DNA from: Kiloniellaceae bacterium
GTDB lineage: Bacteria; Pseudomonadota; Alphaproteobacteria; Kiloniellales; J153
Assembly: GCA_021776175.1 (NCBI GenBank)
Contig: JAJFGJ010000012.1
Span: forward strand, 45,117 to 109,116
Direction: 5' to 3'
DNA length: 64,000 bases
Shown here: positions 32,149-41,310 of the stretch, piece after piece
How positions within the stretch are numbered: position 1 is the first letter of the stretch
Layout: every line of letters starts with the position of its first letter
Position numbers and translations under genes: made by a program
The notes under the pieces: model-generated
Told to the model about the DNA's origin: nothing
The model's input: only the letters and a program-made list of their open reading frames with translations
Database searches by the model: none

Positions 32149-33588
32149 CTACTGGGTGGCGCCGGTCAGCAAAAGCGAGGGATCGAGCGCGATCTGCCGG
32201 CGCACGGCCCCGATCGGGCCCAGGGGGGCGAGCCGGACACCGTCCACCTCCAACTGGATACCGCCGGCATTGCCGGTCAGAAGCATGAGGCCCGTCCGGT
32301 CGGGAACATGATAGACATCGCCGCTGCGCAGCACCCGCGTCAGTAACAAGGCGTCCCGATTGTCCCGGACCTGAACCCAGCTGTCCTGCAGCGCGTGCAG
32401 GACGATGCGGGCGCCGTGATTGCCCTCGCCGTAAACTTGCGGCGTTCTTTCGCCATTCCGTGAGAAAACTTGCGGCGCGGAGGGCGGCGCCGGGATGACG
32501 ACCGTCTGCCCGACGATAGTCCTCGCTGAATCTTGGGGTTCGGCTTGCCGCGGCCGGGCCGGCGCCTCGACCGGCACGACGGGCGTGGGCGTGGGCGTGG
32601 GCGTTGACAGCCGCGCCTCATCCCGGTTCAAAGCCGCCAGTTCCGGGGCCGGGCTTGGAGTAATGGTAGGGCGGGAAACAACGTCCGGCGTCGTATCGGA
32701 CACGATTTCGGCCCGTGGTTGAACCGCGGCCTGGGTTGTTTCGCTGGTCTCTATCGTTTCAGCGAGCACCGTTGTTTCAGTAGGCTCAGCTATTTCAGTG
32801 GGCTCAGCGATCTCAGTTGGTTTTGTTAATTCGACGGGCTCGGCGCCCAGATCCCGTGTCTGGGGCGCAGGCGCAGGCTCAGCCTCCGCCGGTGTCGCCG
32901 CGGTCGAAATTTTAGCGGGCGCGGGCGCTGGGGACGGCGCCACCTGGGGCTCTTCAAGGCGAGGTTGAGCCTCGATTTGAGCCGGAGCCGGATCGAGGAC
33001 CGGATCGGGAACCGCCGCGATTTCTTTAGGCGAAGCCGCCGCCGCTTGCTCGATTCGAGCCGGGGGGGCCTCGGCCTTCACCGCCGGCGCTTGCGGGGTT
33101 GCCGGCGCCGGATCGGTCCCATCGCTGGCGATCATGGCCTGTATTTGCTCGGGCAGCGCCGGCACCAGGTCGGCGATGGTACGGCCTTGGTTGGTCAGGT
33201 AGAACCAACCGCCATAGGCCACCGTGAGCAGGGCGACTGAAACGAGAATGATCGCACCGCCTGGGATACGGCCCTCGACCACGGGTTCGGGAAATATCAG
33301 CTCCGTCGGCCGGTCGGTCGCCTGAACCTCTTCCTTGAAGCGATCTATGATGTTATCGGCGTTGAGGCCCAGGTATTCGGCGTAGGTGCGTAAGAAACCA
33401 AGGGCGTAAGCCGTGCCCGGCAGCCTAGCGAATTGGCCGGATTCAAGGGCTTCAAGGTAAGCTTGGCGGATTCGCAGGACTTGGGAAACGGAGCGGATGT
33501 CCTGACCGTGGCGCTCGCGCGCCCGGCTCAAGACGTCGGCGACGCTCTCGCGGTGGGCCACAACCGGTTCCTGGCCGAACCGCCCCAC
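32149..33588 (-). CDS. rodZ: RodZ-like cytoskeletal membrane protein (HTH, TM, DUF4115)
   Basis: A ~479-residue protein. The N-terminal cytoplasmic helix-turn-helix (VADVLSRARERHGQDIRSVSQVLRIRQAYLEALESGQ), a KxDR-like basic region, one membrane helix (GGAIILVSVALLTVAYGGWFYL), a ~230-residue Pro/Ala/Thr/Glu-rich periplasmic linker with TEIAEP repeats, and a C-terminal DUF4115 domain (IVLHALQDSWVQVRDNRDA) match RodZ, which links MreB to the wall-elongation machinery. The start is uncertain; the GTG at 33588 follows AGGAAAGAAG, while TTG at 33630 adds 14 poorly conserved residues. Between rodZ and the lysC end 282 bases show no gene. Confidence 0.85.
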   Translation of the reverse strand: MGRFGQEPVVAHRESVADVLSRARERHGQDIRSVSQVLRIRQAYLEALESGQFARLPGTAYALGFLRTYAEYLGLNADNIIDRFKEEVQATDRPTELIFPEPVVEGRIPGGAIILVSVALLTVAYGGWFYLTNQGRTIADLVPALPEQIQAMIASDGTDPAPATPQAPAVKAEAPPARIEQAAAASPKEIAAVPDPVLDPAPAQIEAQPRLEEPQVAPSPAPAPAKISTAATPAEAEPAPAPQTRDLGAEPVELTKPTEIAEPTEIAEPTETTVLAETIETSETTQAAVQPRAEIVSDTTPDVVSRPTITPSPAPELAALNRDEARLSTPTPTPTPVVPVEAPARPRQAEPQDSARTIVGQTVVIPAPPSAPQVFSRNGERTPQVYGEGNHGARIVLHALQDSWVQVRDNRDALLLTRVLRSGDVYHVPDRTGLMLLTGNAGGIQLEVDGVRLAPLGPIGAVRRQIALDPSLLLTGATQ

Positions 33589-33870
33589 GTGAATGTTGTC
33601 TTCTTTCCTAGGCACGAAAGTCACGGGCAATCACCGCCATCGGTCAATATCGATCCAAAAATACCCAATTTAGCCTGCTTTTTCACCGATACCACCGCCG
33701 TCACCCCTCAGGACATGGGTCCTGGGACTTGGGCCATCATGGCATGAAAACGACATCGCAAGACCAGGTTACCAGAGTTTTTACCATTCCCGATATTACC
33801 AGTCTTTTAACAGGGCCTTGCCGAGCCGAACAATCCCGCCTAAGCGCAGCCAGCGCCCTAGATTGGGCCG

Positions 33871-35091
33871 TTAGTCCGCGTCCAGGCCATAGGCCGTATG
33901 CAGGCTGCGGACCGCCAATTCCGTGTATTCCTCGGCCACCAGGACGCTGACCTTGATTTCCGAGGTCGAGATGACCTGAATATTGATGCCTTTCTCGGCC
34001 AAGGTCTTGAACATGCTTTGCGCGACCCCGGCGTGGGATCGCATGCCGACCCCGATGACCGAGACCTTGACGACATTGGAATCGGCGCTCAGTTCGCCGT
34101 AGCCCAGGTCCGGCTGCTGCCGCTTTAGCACCTCGACCGCGCGCTCGAGATCGGTTTTGCGCACCGTGAAGGTCATGCCGGTGGTTTTCTCGTCCACGGC
34201 CGCGTTTTGTACGATCATGTCGACGTTGATCCCGGCATCGGCGAGCGGCCCGAAAATGCGTGCCGCCGTGCCAGGCCGGTCGGGAACATTGATGAGCGTC
34301 ACCTTCGCCTCGTCCCGGCTGTAGGCGATGCCGCTTACGATTGCTTTTTCCACGATTTCGTCCTCATCCACGACTAGGGTGCCCGGCGATTCATCGAAGC
34401 TGGAGCGAACCCGCAACCTGACCCGGTGTTTCATCGCCAATTCGACCGACCGGGTCTGCAGCACCTTGGCGCCCAGGGACGCCATTTCGAGCATTTCCTC
34501 GTAGGTGACCTTGTCGAGCTTGCGCGCCTTGGCGACGATCCGGGGATCGGAGGTATAAACGCCGTCAACGTCGGTATAGATATCGCACCTGCGCGCGCCC
34601 AGCGCGGCGGCCAAGGCGACCGCCGAGGTGTCTGTGCCGCCGCGGCCCAGAGTGGTGATGCGGCCGTGGGGGTCGATACCCTGGAAACCCGCGACCACCG
34701 CCACTTGCCCGTCGGCGAAGCGGCGCACGATATCGGTCGTATCGACGTTCTCGATGCGCGCGTTTCCGTGTGCCTCGTCGGTCAGCAAAGGAATCTGCCA
34801 GCCAAGCCAGGAACGCGCCGGCACCCCCATGTCCTGTAAAATCACCGCCATGAGACCGCTGGTCACTTGCTCGCCCGACGACACGACGACATCGTACTCG
34901 CGCAAGTCGAACAGCTTGGCCGCCCGGTCGACATAGTCGACCAGTTGATTGGTGACCCCCGCCATGGCGGAAACCACGACCGCGACCTCGTGGCCGGACT
35001 CGGCCTCGGCCTTGACCCTGCGCGCGGCCATGCGGATCAATTCCAGGTCGGCGACCGAAGTGCCGCCGAATTTCATCACTATTCGGGCCAT
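33871..35091 (-). CDS. lysC: Aspartate kinase
   Basis: A 406-residue aspartokinase, first enzyme of the lysine/threonine/methionine pathway. The kinase domain begins MARIVMKFGGTSVADLE, with GRGGTDTSAVALAAAL near residue 150 and a linker to two ACT domains (TLINVPDRPGTAARIF and VSVIGVGMRSHAGVAQ), so it is probably feedback-regulated by lysine and/or threonine. The ATG at 35091 is the family start; a nine-codon longer frame has no support. In many alphaproteobacteria ptsP follows lysC; here rodZ does instead. It is divergent from ubiG. Confidence 0.95.
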   Translation of the reverse strand: MARIVMKFGGTSVADLELIRMAARRVKAEAESGHEVAVVVSAMAGVTNQLVDYVDRAAKLFDLREYDVVVSSGEQVTSGLMAVILQDMGVPARSWLGWQIPLLTDEAHGNARIENVDTTDIVRRFADGQVAVVAGFQGIDPHGRITTLGRGGTDTSAVALAAALGARRCDIYTDVDGVYTSDPRIVAKARKLDKVTYEEMLEMASLGAKVLQTRSVELAMKHRVRLRVRSSFDESPGTLVVDEDEIVEKAIVSGIAYSRDEAKVTLINVPDRPGTAARIFGPLADAGINVDMIVQNAAVDEKTTGMTFTVRKTDLERAVEVLKRQQPDLGYGELSADSNVVKVSVIGVGMRSHAGVAQSMFKTLAEKGINIQVISTSEIKVSVLVAEEYTELAVRSLHTAYGLDAD

Positions 35092-35228
35092 GAAAAGGCT
35101 ATCCTGTCCGTGCGCCAAGTTGGCTCAAGGCCGGGTCGTCCGCTTGCCCCCCACTAGGCGGGCGGCTATGGATACTCGCAACCGGGTACCGCAGGCAAGG
35201 GCGGCCCCAAAGCCGAACGGAGGATCCC

Positions 35229-36002
35229 ATGACCCCGGCGCGGGCGCCGCGAAGCCATCAATCCCAGCAAAGCAGCGTCGATCCGGACGAGGTGGCGAAG
35301 TTCGCCGCCATGGCCGACGCCTGGTGGGATCCGGGCGGCAAATTCCGCCCCCTGCACCAACTTAATCCGGTGCGCCTGCGCTTCATCCGCGATCGCGTGT
35401 GCGCGCATCTGGGCCGCGACCCCCTGGAGCCAAGACCGCTGGAGGGACTTCGGCTATTGGATGTCGGGTGCGGCGGCGGCCTCTTGTGCGAGCCCTTGAC
35501 CCGGCTGGGCGCGCGGGTCACGGGAATCGACGCCGCCGGGGAGAACATCGGCATCGCCGGGCACCACGCCGCCGGCGCCGGCCTGGAGATCGATTACCGT
35601 CACGCCACCGCCGAGGACTTGGCGCGGGCGGGGGAAAGCTTCGACGTGGTCGTCAACATGGAAGTGGTCGAGCATGTCGCGGCGCCGGGCGCGTTCCTGG
35701 AGACCTGCGCCAGCCTGGTCGCGCCGGGCGGCTCCAGCGTCATCGCGACCCTGAACCGGACGCCTAAATCGTTCCTTCTGGCGATCGTGGGGGCGGAATA
35801 CGTTCTGCGCTGGCTGCCGCGCGGCACCCATGACTGGCGTAAGTTCCTGCGCCCCTCGGAACTGGCCGCCCATTTGCGCGGCACCGGCCTGGAGATCGAA
35901 GTCATGACCGGAGTCGACTACAACCCGCTGGACACGAGCTGGCGCCTGAGCCGGGGCCTGGAGGTCAATTACATGGTCTTTGCGGTGAAATCCAAGGGCT
36001 GA
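35229..36002 (+). CDS. ubiG: Ubiquinone biosynthesis O-methyltransferase
   Basis: A 257-residue class I methyltransferase carrying out both O-methylations of ubiquinone synthesis. The UbiG-specific start ([32 protein letters not shown]) and SAM motif [15 protein letters not shown] near residue 76, then [23 protein letters not shown], are visible. The ATG at 35229 follows GGAGGATCCC. It sits divergent from lysC and convergent with the DUF1178 gene, the usual alphaproteobacterial setting. Confidence 0.95.
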   Translation: MTPARAPRSHQSQQSSVDPDEVAKFAAMADAWWDPGGKFRPLHQLNPVRLRFIRDRVCAHLGRDPLEPRPLEGLRLLDVGCGGGLLCEPLTRLGARVTGIDAAGENIGIAGHHAAGAGLEIDYRHATAEDLARAGESFDVVVNMEVVEHVAAPGAFLETCASLVAPGGSSVIATLNRTPKSFLLAIVGAEYVLRWLPRGTHDWRKFLRPSELAAHLRGTGLEIEVMTGVDYNPLDTSWRLSRGLEVNYMVFAVKSKG

Positions 36003-36006
36003 AAAA

Positions 36007-36456
36007 TTAGGAATCGCGGTCTGGGACCCAGGGAACCCGGCCGAAACTGACCCCTTCTTCCTTAAGTGCCTCGGCATCTTCGCTCGAGGTTTCGCCATAG
36101 ATACTGCGGGGATCGGTTTCGCCGTAGTGGATCTTGCGCGCCTCCTCGGCGAAGCTGGGCCCCACATAATCGCAATTCCGCTCGATCTTTTCGCGCAGCT
36201 CGCGCAGGGCGTTCATGGCCTCTCCGGCCTGCTGGGTTTCCATGACCGCCTTTTGGCCTGGCTCTTCATCCACCGGATGCCCGCTTTTCCCGGATGGGCC
36301 CAGGCGCGGCGCCATGAGCGCCTTTTCGATCTTGCGGCTACCGCAAGTTGGGCAGGCCAGTTCGCCGGCCTCGGCCTGTTCGTCGTAGGCCGAGCTGTCG
36401 CGAAACCATGCCTCGAAGACATGATTCTTCCGGCATTGGAGATTGAAGACGATCAT
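36007..36456 (-). CDS. DUF1178 family zinc-ribbon-like protein
   Basis: A 149-residue protein starting MIVFNLQCRKNHVFEAWFRDSSAYDEQ, with a CxxC pair at LACPTCGSRKIEKALMAP and a conserved C-terminal RKIHYGETDPRSIYGE. This is the DUF1178 family, probably zinc-binding through Cys8 and the CPTC pair. The function is unknown. It ends 4 bases from the convergent ubiG stop. Confidence 0.85.
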   Translation of the reverse strand: MIVFNLQCRKNHVFEAWFRDSSAYDEQAEAGELACPTCGSRKIEKALMAPRLGPSGKSGHPVDEEPGQKAVMETQQAGEAMNALRELREKIERNCDYVGPSFAEEARKIHYGETDPRSIYGETSSEDAEALKEEGVSFGRVPWVPDRDS

Positions 36457-36620
36457 CGCGCGTTCGGGTCCAGTAGGTTAGTTTCCCAGAATGGCCGGGA
36501 TTCCTTTAATAAAAATGGTCGGTTCGGCGCCTCCCGGCAAGAGATAAAGCGCCGGCGGTCAAGTCAACTATCTGGGATTAATTCCCTAAAATTGGTACGG
36601 CGAAAGGGTTGGAATAAAAC

Positions 36621-37154
36621 ATGGGCCGGCATGCCATATCGGAACCGTCCGCCTGGGTCTCGCGCTTTGCCGGCCTGGTTCCCGCCGATGGAACGGTGCT
36701 GGACCTGGCCTGCGGCGCCGGGCGGCATAGCCGCTTGTTCCTGGCACGTGGAAACAAGGTGGTGGCGCTCGATATCGACGTCTCGGATGTTACCGATCTG
36801 GCGCCCAATCCCAAGATCGAGATTATCGAAGCGGACCTTGAGAACGGCCGCCCCTTTCCCCTTCAAGGGCGGCACTTCGCCGGGATCGTGGTCTCAAGAT
36901 ATCTCTACAGGCCGATATTCCCGGCCCTGATCGAGGCCCTAGCCCCTGGCGGAACCCTGATCTACGAGACCTTCGCCAAGGGCAACGAAGCCTTCGGGCG
37001 CCCGCGCAACCCGGACCACCTGCTCGATCCCGGCGAACTTCTGGAAGCCGTTTGTGGACACCTGCGGGTGCTGGCCTACGAGGACTTAACCGAGGGCGAG
37101 CCGCGCCCGGCGGCGATCCAGCGCCTTTGCGCCCGGCGCAAGGACAAAGCCTAG
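36621..37154 (+). CDS. Class I SAM-dependent methyltransferase
   Basis: A short 177-residue methyltransferase. Motif I is VLDLACGAGRHSRLF near residues 27-41, the acidic strand 2 is KVVALDIDVSD, and strand 4 is FAGIVVSRYLYRP, followed by LAPGGTLIYETFAKGNEAFG. Proteins of this type resemble tellurite/thiopurine-type methyltransferases but the acceptor is unknown. The ATG at 36621 has only weak ribosome complementarity. It ends overlapping the convergent nitrilase gene by four bases. Confidence 0.8.
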   Translation: MGRHAISEPSAWVSRFAGLVPADGTVLDLACGAGRHSRLFLARGNKVVALDIDVSDVTDLAPNPKIEIIEADLENGRPFPLQGRHFAGIVVSRYLYRPIFPALIEALAPGGTLIYETFAKGNEAFGRPRNPDHLLDPGELLEAVCGHLRVLAYEDLTEGEPRPAAIQRLCARRKDKA

Positions 37155-37978
37155 CAGGGCACCCCAATCGGCCGGTCGTGAGTCAGGGCCGGGACCATGG
37201 CTCGGGCCTTGTCGATCGCCGCCGGGTCGATCTTGGCCAGGATCACGCCCGGTTCCTCGCCGCCATCGGCCAGGACTTCGCCCCAGGGCGCGACAATCAG
37301 CGAATGGCCGTAGGTTTCGCGCCCCTGCGCGTGGGTGCCGCATTGCGCCGGCGCGAAGACGAAACAGCCGGTCTCGATCGCCCGCGCCCGGAGCAGGACG
37401 TGCCAATGCGCCTGGCCGGTGAAGCGGGTGAAGGCGGAAGGTACGCTGAGGAAACGGGCTCCAACATGGGCCAGGGCACGATACAGGTACGCAAAGCGCA
37501 AATCGTAGCACACCGTCATACCGAGGCGGCCCCAGGGCAAATCGGCATGCACGGCCTTCTCGCCCGGCCGGAAAGCCTTGGATTCGCGGTAGCTCTGCCC
37601 ATCGGGGATTTCGACATCGAACATGTGGATCTTGTCGTAGCGGGCCGCGATCCGGCCGTCGGGGCCGAAAAGGATCGAGCGGTTCGCCGCCTTATCGGGC
37701 GCGACGCGCACCACCAGCGACCCAATCAACAGCCAGACGCCAAGTTCCGCCGCCAAGCGGGCGAACCCGGCCACCGAGGCGTCCGCCTCCTCGGCGACCG
37801 CTTTTTCGAACATGAGGGCGCGGCGCGGCTCCATCATGTTCGTGGTCTCCGGGGTCATGATCAGCTCGGCGCCCTGGGCCTTGGCCTGGCGAATAAGCTT
37901 CGAGGCCGCGGCCAGGTTTTCCGCCGCCTCGCGCCCGGAAGTCATCTGCACGCAAGCAGCGGTGAATACCTCAGCCAG
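37151..37978 (-). CDS. Carbon-nitrogen hydrolase (nitrilase family, Nit1/omega-amidase-like)
   Basis: A 275-residue nitrilase-fold amidase. The catalytic triad is visible as Glu in LIMTPETTNMM, Lys in RYDKIHMFDVEIPDG and Cys in GMTVCYDLRFAYLYRAL. Relatives hydrolyse deaminated glutathione or alpha-keto acid amides, which fits the adjacent glutaredoxin gene. Start choice is unusual: the first strand FTAACVQMTSG needs initiation upstream of the GTG at 37951. The only candidate is CTG at 37978, preceded by GGAAGGAA and overlapping the grxC stop. A shorter GTG start would cut into the core. Confidence 0.87.
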   Translation of the reverse strand: MAEVFTAACVQMTSGREAAENLAAASKLIRQAKAQGAELIMTPETTNMMEPRRALMFEKAVAEEADASVAGFARLAAELGVWLLIGSLVVRVAPDKAANRSILFGPDGRIAARYDKIHMFDVEIPDGQSYRESKAFRPGEKAVHADLPWGRLGMTVCYDLRFAYLYRALAHVGARFLSVPSAFTRFTGQAHWHVLLRARAIETGCFVFAPAQCGTHAQGRETYGHSLIVAPWGEVLADGGEEPGVILAKIDPAAIDKARAMVPALTHDRPIGVPC

Positions 37979-38243
37979 TGGAAGTTCCTTCCAGAATTCC
38001 GGTCAGCCGACCCATGGACTCCAGTTCATAGATCTCGTCGCAGTTCCCGACGTGGGTCCCATCGACGAAGATCTGCGGCACGCTGGTTCGCCCGCCGCTT
38101 CGCGTTACCATTTCCTGGCGTTTTCCCGGGCTTAGCATAACGTCGATCTCTTGAAATTCGACGCCCTTGCTATTCAGCAAAGACTTAGCCCGATAGCAAA
38201 AAGGGCACAGCATCGAGGAATAAACCTCAACCCGCCCTGTCAA
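37971..38243 (-). CDS. grxC: Glutaredoxin 3
   Basis: A 90-residue dithiol glutaredoxin that reduces disulfides with glutathione in the cytosol. The active site is CPFC at residues 13-16 (SSMLCPFCYRAKSLL), and the TSVPQIF cis-proline loop and GNCDEIYEL glutathione-binding segment are present. Translation begins at TTG 38243 with GGAGA upstream. Its stop overlaps the presumed CTG start of the nitrilase gene. The AT-rich 126 bases upstream of it (38244-38369) are the likely promoter region. Confidence 0.93.
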   Translation of the reverse strand: MTGRVEVYSSMLCPFCYRAKSLLNSKGVEFQEIDVMLSPGKRQEMVTRSGGRTSVPQIFVDGTHVGNCDEIYELESMGRLTGILEGTSTG

Positions 38244-38369
38244 TTTCGGTCTCCAAAAGCAGCGGCCATTCGTCTAAATCCCATCCCAATTGTATGCGGT
38301 GCGTATGACATAAACATAATTCTTACATGTAAAAATAACAGATGCGTGATCGAAGGGCATGAATTCGTC

Positions 38370-39113
38370 TTAAGCGCGCAGAACCCGCGCCAGAACCAGG
38401 ACTTCGACGGAGGCCACCCCGCCCCGGCGCAAGGTCCGGGCACAGGCCGAGACCGTGGCCCCGGTGGTCAGAACGTCGTCGATCAGCAGAACCCGGCGGC
38501 CATCCAAATAACCCGCGCGCGCCGGTTTGACCGCGAAGGCGCCGGCCACGTTGCGTTCCCGGGCGGCAAGGCTCAAGCGTCCCTGGGGGGGCGTGAAACG
38601 CCGCCGGACCAGCAAATCCGAAACCACGGGCAGGCCCGTCTCCCGCCCCAGGGCATGGGCCAGCAAGGCCGCCTGATTGTAGCGGCGGGTGAGCAGGCGC
38701 CAGCGATGCAAGGGCACCGGCACGATCAGATCGGCCTCGGCGATGAGGGCCGCCCCGGCGCGGGCCAGCCAGGCGCCGAAGGCAGGCGCGCCCTCGGTCC
38801 TATCGCCATGTTTGAAACCCAGGATCAGGCGCTTGCTGGCGTCGTTGTAGCGCATGACCGCGCGGGCCCGCTCGTAAGCGGGGCGGGCGCGCGTGCAAGC
38901 GCCGCACAAGGCGTCCGGCCCCATATCGAATTCGAAGGGCAGGCCGCAACACGCGCAGTGCGGCGGGGCCAGAAAGACAACGTCCGACCAGCACGGCCCG
39001 CAAAGCGCGCCGCTACGCTCCACCAGCTCGCCGCAAGACAAGCAACGCGGCGGCAGTACGGCATTGAGGGCGAGCGCCGGCAACTTGCGCAGAAAATCCA
39101 CGGCCTGAGGCAT
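38370..39113 (-). CDS. comF: ComF family protein (double zinc ribbon phosphoribosyltransferase)
   Basis: A 247-residue ComF/GntX-type protein. The N-terminal zinc ribbon has CLSCGE, CGPCW, CACCGLPF and CGACTRARP, eight cysteines in all. A phosphoribosyltransferase domain ends in VLLIDDVLTTGATVSACARTL, the PRPP-binding motif. Relatives act in DNA uptake or unknown nucleotide metabolism. The ATG at 39113 is the natural start. In many alphaproteobacteria the next gene upstream is a BioC-like methyltransferase; here that gene lies 5.3 kb away at 44387, beyond an accessory block. Confidence 0.88.
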   Translation of the reverse strand: MPQAVDFLRKLPALALNAVLPPRCLSCGELVERSGALCGPCWSDVVFLAPPHCACCGLPFEFDMGPDALCGACTRARPAYERARAVMRYNDASKRLILGFKHGDRTEGAPAFGAWLARAGAALIAEADLIVPVPLHRWRLLTRRYNQAALLAHALGRETGLPVVSDLLVRRRFTPPQGRLSLAARERNVAGAFAVKPARAGYLDGRRVLLIDDVLTTGATVSACARTLRRGGVASVEVLVLARVLRA

Positions 39114-39444
39114 GGGCGCAGTCTTCGCGCTTGCCCGGCACCTGTCAATCGCGGCGCGGTCAGTGGTGCGGCCGCCGTTTCAACTCTATTGCGTTAAGAG
39201 TACAAAGCGGATGCGAATGTCGGCTCAGCGCATGAAAGCGGTCGCCGACTCTGTGTGCCGAGAGAGCCCGGGTTTAGCCAGTAGCGGTCGTATTTAGACC
39301 GCAAATGGTTCTTACCGACCTATCCGGGTTCTTCTGACCATTCCTATCTTTATCTTAATCGGAAATTTCATTCATCTGGGATGATGCGGTCGGCGGGCAC
39401 CTTCCCACATCATCCCGCGCAGGAAATGTGCCCTAAACCGGCCG
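39114..39444. other. Gene-free 331-base interval at the comF side of the accessory block
   Basis: I see no coding sequence. The interval is less GC-rich than its surroundings (TTCTATCTTTATCTTAATC near 39343) and contains one hairpin at 39378-39416. It is a plausible left boundary of the inserted block. Confidence 0.5.
39378..39416 (-). terminator. Hairpin downstream of the diiron protein gene
   Basis: GGGATGATG (39378-39386) pairs with CATCATCCC (39408-39416), nine pairs with a 21-base loop, 28 bases after the stop codon on the minus strand. There is no T-run, so it may be an operator or a weak terminator. Confidence 0.35.
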
Positions 39445-40359
39445 CTAGCTCGACAGAGCCGTGGCCGCTCCCGCGATCTTCGCGAGGCCGGCATTGGTTA
39501 CGTCGCCGACGGTTTCGACGAAGCGCGGGTGCTCGAGGCCCGAGACGATGAAGGTCCAGCGATACGAGCGCTGCTGATGCTCGCGGATCTCGGCCTTCTC
39601 GCCATCGCTGAAGGTCCGCCCGGTCGACGCTTCGAGCGCCGCGATGTCCATGTCGACCTGCTGGGCGAGTAACCCGTCGATCGCCATGCCAAGCTCAAGC
39701 AGCTCGCCGATCGCGGCCTGTTTCTCTTCCTCGCTCATGGCCGCCGTGATTTCCTCGATCAGCAGGGAATCGGCCTTGGCGTGCTGCGCCTCGTCGATCC
39801 AGTGATAGCGCAGCAGATCGTGGAACAGCGGATCGAGATTGTCCTCGTCCCGGACGTGCTCGACATAGTGTAGCTGGGTGAACCATTCGATCATGCTCGT
39901 GAGCAGAAGCGCCGTCAGCGGCGATTTGCCAAGCACGATCTCGGCGACGTCCTCTCGGCCGGGGATCACGCCGCAGCTCTGACCGAAGCCCGTTTCGAAC
40001 TGGGTCATGGCGCGTTTCAGCATGGCCTGATGTTTGGTCTCATCCTCCGCGAAGCGCAGCAGGAAGCGCAGCCGAGTCTCGTCGCCATAGACGTCGCGCC
40101 GCGCATGGTCAAGGACCATCGGCACGATGTATTCCTCGACGAAGGCGAAGATGTGGCAGTAGCTGTTGCCGCGGATCTGGTTGAGCTTCAGCTTCTCGTC
40201 CGCTTCGAGGCAGCTAATGCCCTCGACGCCGGCGATGCGGTCCGGCAGGAAGCGTTTGGTGAAGTCGAAGTCCCGGCCCTTGAAGCAATCGTCGATGGTC
40301 CAGGCATTCTTCACCGAATGGTTCAGGCAATCTTGGTAACTGTAGTTGTTGGCAAGCAT
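39445..40359 (-). CDS. Diiron-carboxylate protein, ferritin-like fold (AurF-like oxygenase candidate)
   Basis: A 304-residue, mainly helical protein. Its metal ligands can be read in order: Glu75/76 in FAFVEEYIV, Glu107-x-x-His110 in AEDETKHQ, Glu158 in SMIEWFTQLH, and Glu190-x-x-His193 in IDEAQHAK. This E, ExxH, E, ExxH order is that of O2-activating diiron enzymes (AurF, ribonucleotide reductase R2, fatty-acid desaturase types). The ATG at 40359 is chosen because AGGAGAGGAAA precedes it. The hydrolase gene lies 50 bases upstream on the same strand, so an operon is likely. The substrate is unknown. It is not a bacterioferritin: it is too long and the motif spacing is wrong. Confidence 0.7.
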   Translation of the reverse strand: MLANNYSYQDCLNHSVKNAWTIDDCFKGRDFDFTKRFLPDRIAGVEGISCLEADEKLKLNQIRGNSYCHIFAFVEEYIVPMVLDHARRDVYGDETRLRFLLRFAEDETKHQAMLKRAMTQFETGFGQSCGVIPGREDVAEIVLGKSPLTALLLTSMIEWFTQLHYVEHVRDEDNLDPLFHDLLRYHWIDEAQHAKADSLLIEEITAAMSEEEKQAAIGELLELGMAIDGLLAQQVDMDIAALEASTGRTFSDGEKAEIREHQQRSYRWTFIVSGLEHPRFVETVGDVTNAGLAKIAGAATALSS

Positions 40360-40409
40360 GGTTGAATTTCCTCTCCTAGGGATTCTTTTGGTTCGATTTG
40401 ACCGTTTTG

Positions 40410-41248
40410 TCAGGCGACCAGGGGGATCGGTTCCGTGCGATAGCGCTGCAGGTGCGCGGAGATCGCCCGGTTGACCTCTTTGGGGTGCGTGATCGGCGAC
40501 ATGTGGTTGGCGCCGGCGATGCGCTCGATACGGGCGTTCGGCATGGCCGCGCCGAGCATCTCGACGATGTGCTTGCTGGGCGCGGGCGAGTTCTCGCCAC
40601 AAAGGATCAACGTCGGATGCGACAGCCGAGTGAACGCCGGCAGACCGACCGGTTCCTCGATCAGCGCCTGAAAGTCGAAGGCGACCTTCTCGAGCCCTTT
40701 CGCCGCCTTGTCCCGCGCCCGCACGGACATCGCCGCCCAGGTGCCCGCACCGTTCCAGTAATTTAGGAACCGCGCCATCCCGGCGTGATGCTCACTTTGG
40801 GCAATCGCCTCGCGGACGGCGTCCGCGATGCGGGAGATCTCGCCGAACAGCGTGCGGTCGCCAGCGTCGCCGCGCCGCAGCAGATGAAACGACGACGGTT
40901 CGATCAGCGTCAGGCTGCGCACTATCTGCGGACGCACCCGGGCGATGTGGAGCGCCAGGCCGCCACCGTAGGAATGACCGACCAGATGGATCGGCGCATC
41001 GAGATGATCGATGATGTCGATCATCGGCGCCGCTTCCTCGGCGAGCGAGAAGGCACCCGTGCCGGGCCACTTGTCACTCCCACCGCAAGCCCATTGATCG
41101 GGGGCAATCGCGCAGAACTTGCCGCCGAAGCCCTTGGACAGGCCGCGCCATTGGCTGCCGGAAGACGCGGAGCAGTGGAACAGGAAGGTCGGGTCGCCCC
41201 ATCCGGTCGTGTTGACGTTGAGTCGGGCGCCGTCTTTAAAATCTTCAT
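40410..41248 (-). CDS. Alpha/beta hydrolase with an apparent -1 frameshift at codon 4-5
   Basis: About 279 residues if the shift is read through. The nucleophile elbow is GHSYGGGL near residue 95 and the catalytic His is in AGANHMSPITHP; the oxyanion strand is LFHCSASSGSQW. The main frame has no good start: its first start is TTG at 41288, without a ribosome site, and would add a non-conserved leader. A well-placed ATG at 41248 (AAAGG 7 bases upstream) opens MKILK in another frame. A -1 slip on TTTAAAG at 41240-41234 joins it to DGARLNVNTTGWGDP, a typical family N-terminus. It is upstream of the diiron gene and divergent from the regulator. Confidence 0.75.
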
Positions 41249-41310
41249 CGCTGCACCTTTCGGTTTCACAGAGCGGCCGGCGAAGCAACCCACCGACAAC
41301 CCTTTGTTGC

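Noticed and set aside
33631..33870. Possible small gene or riboswitch between rodZ and lysC
   Set aside because: Frames are short and there is no conserved aptamer-like structure; only a small AGGACATGGGTCCT palindrome was seen.
39112..39297. 61-codon plus-strand frame at the edge of comF
   Set aside because: It has no ribosome site, motif or composition signal; the region is treated as non-coding.
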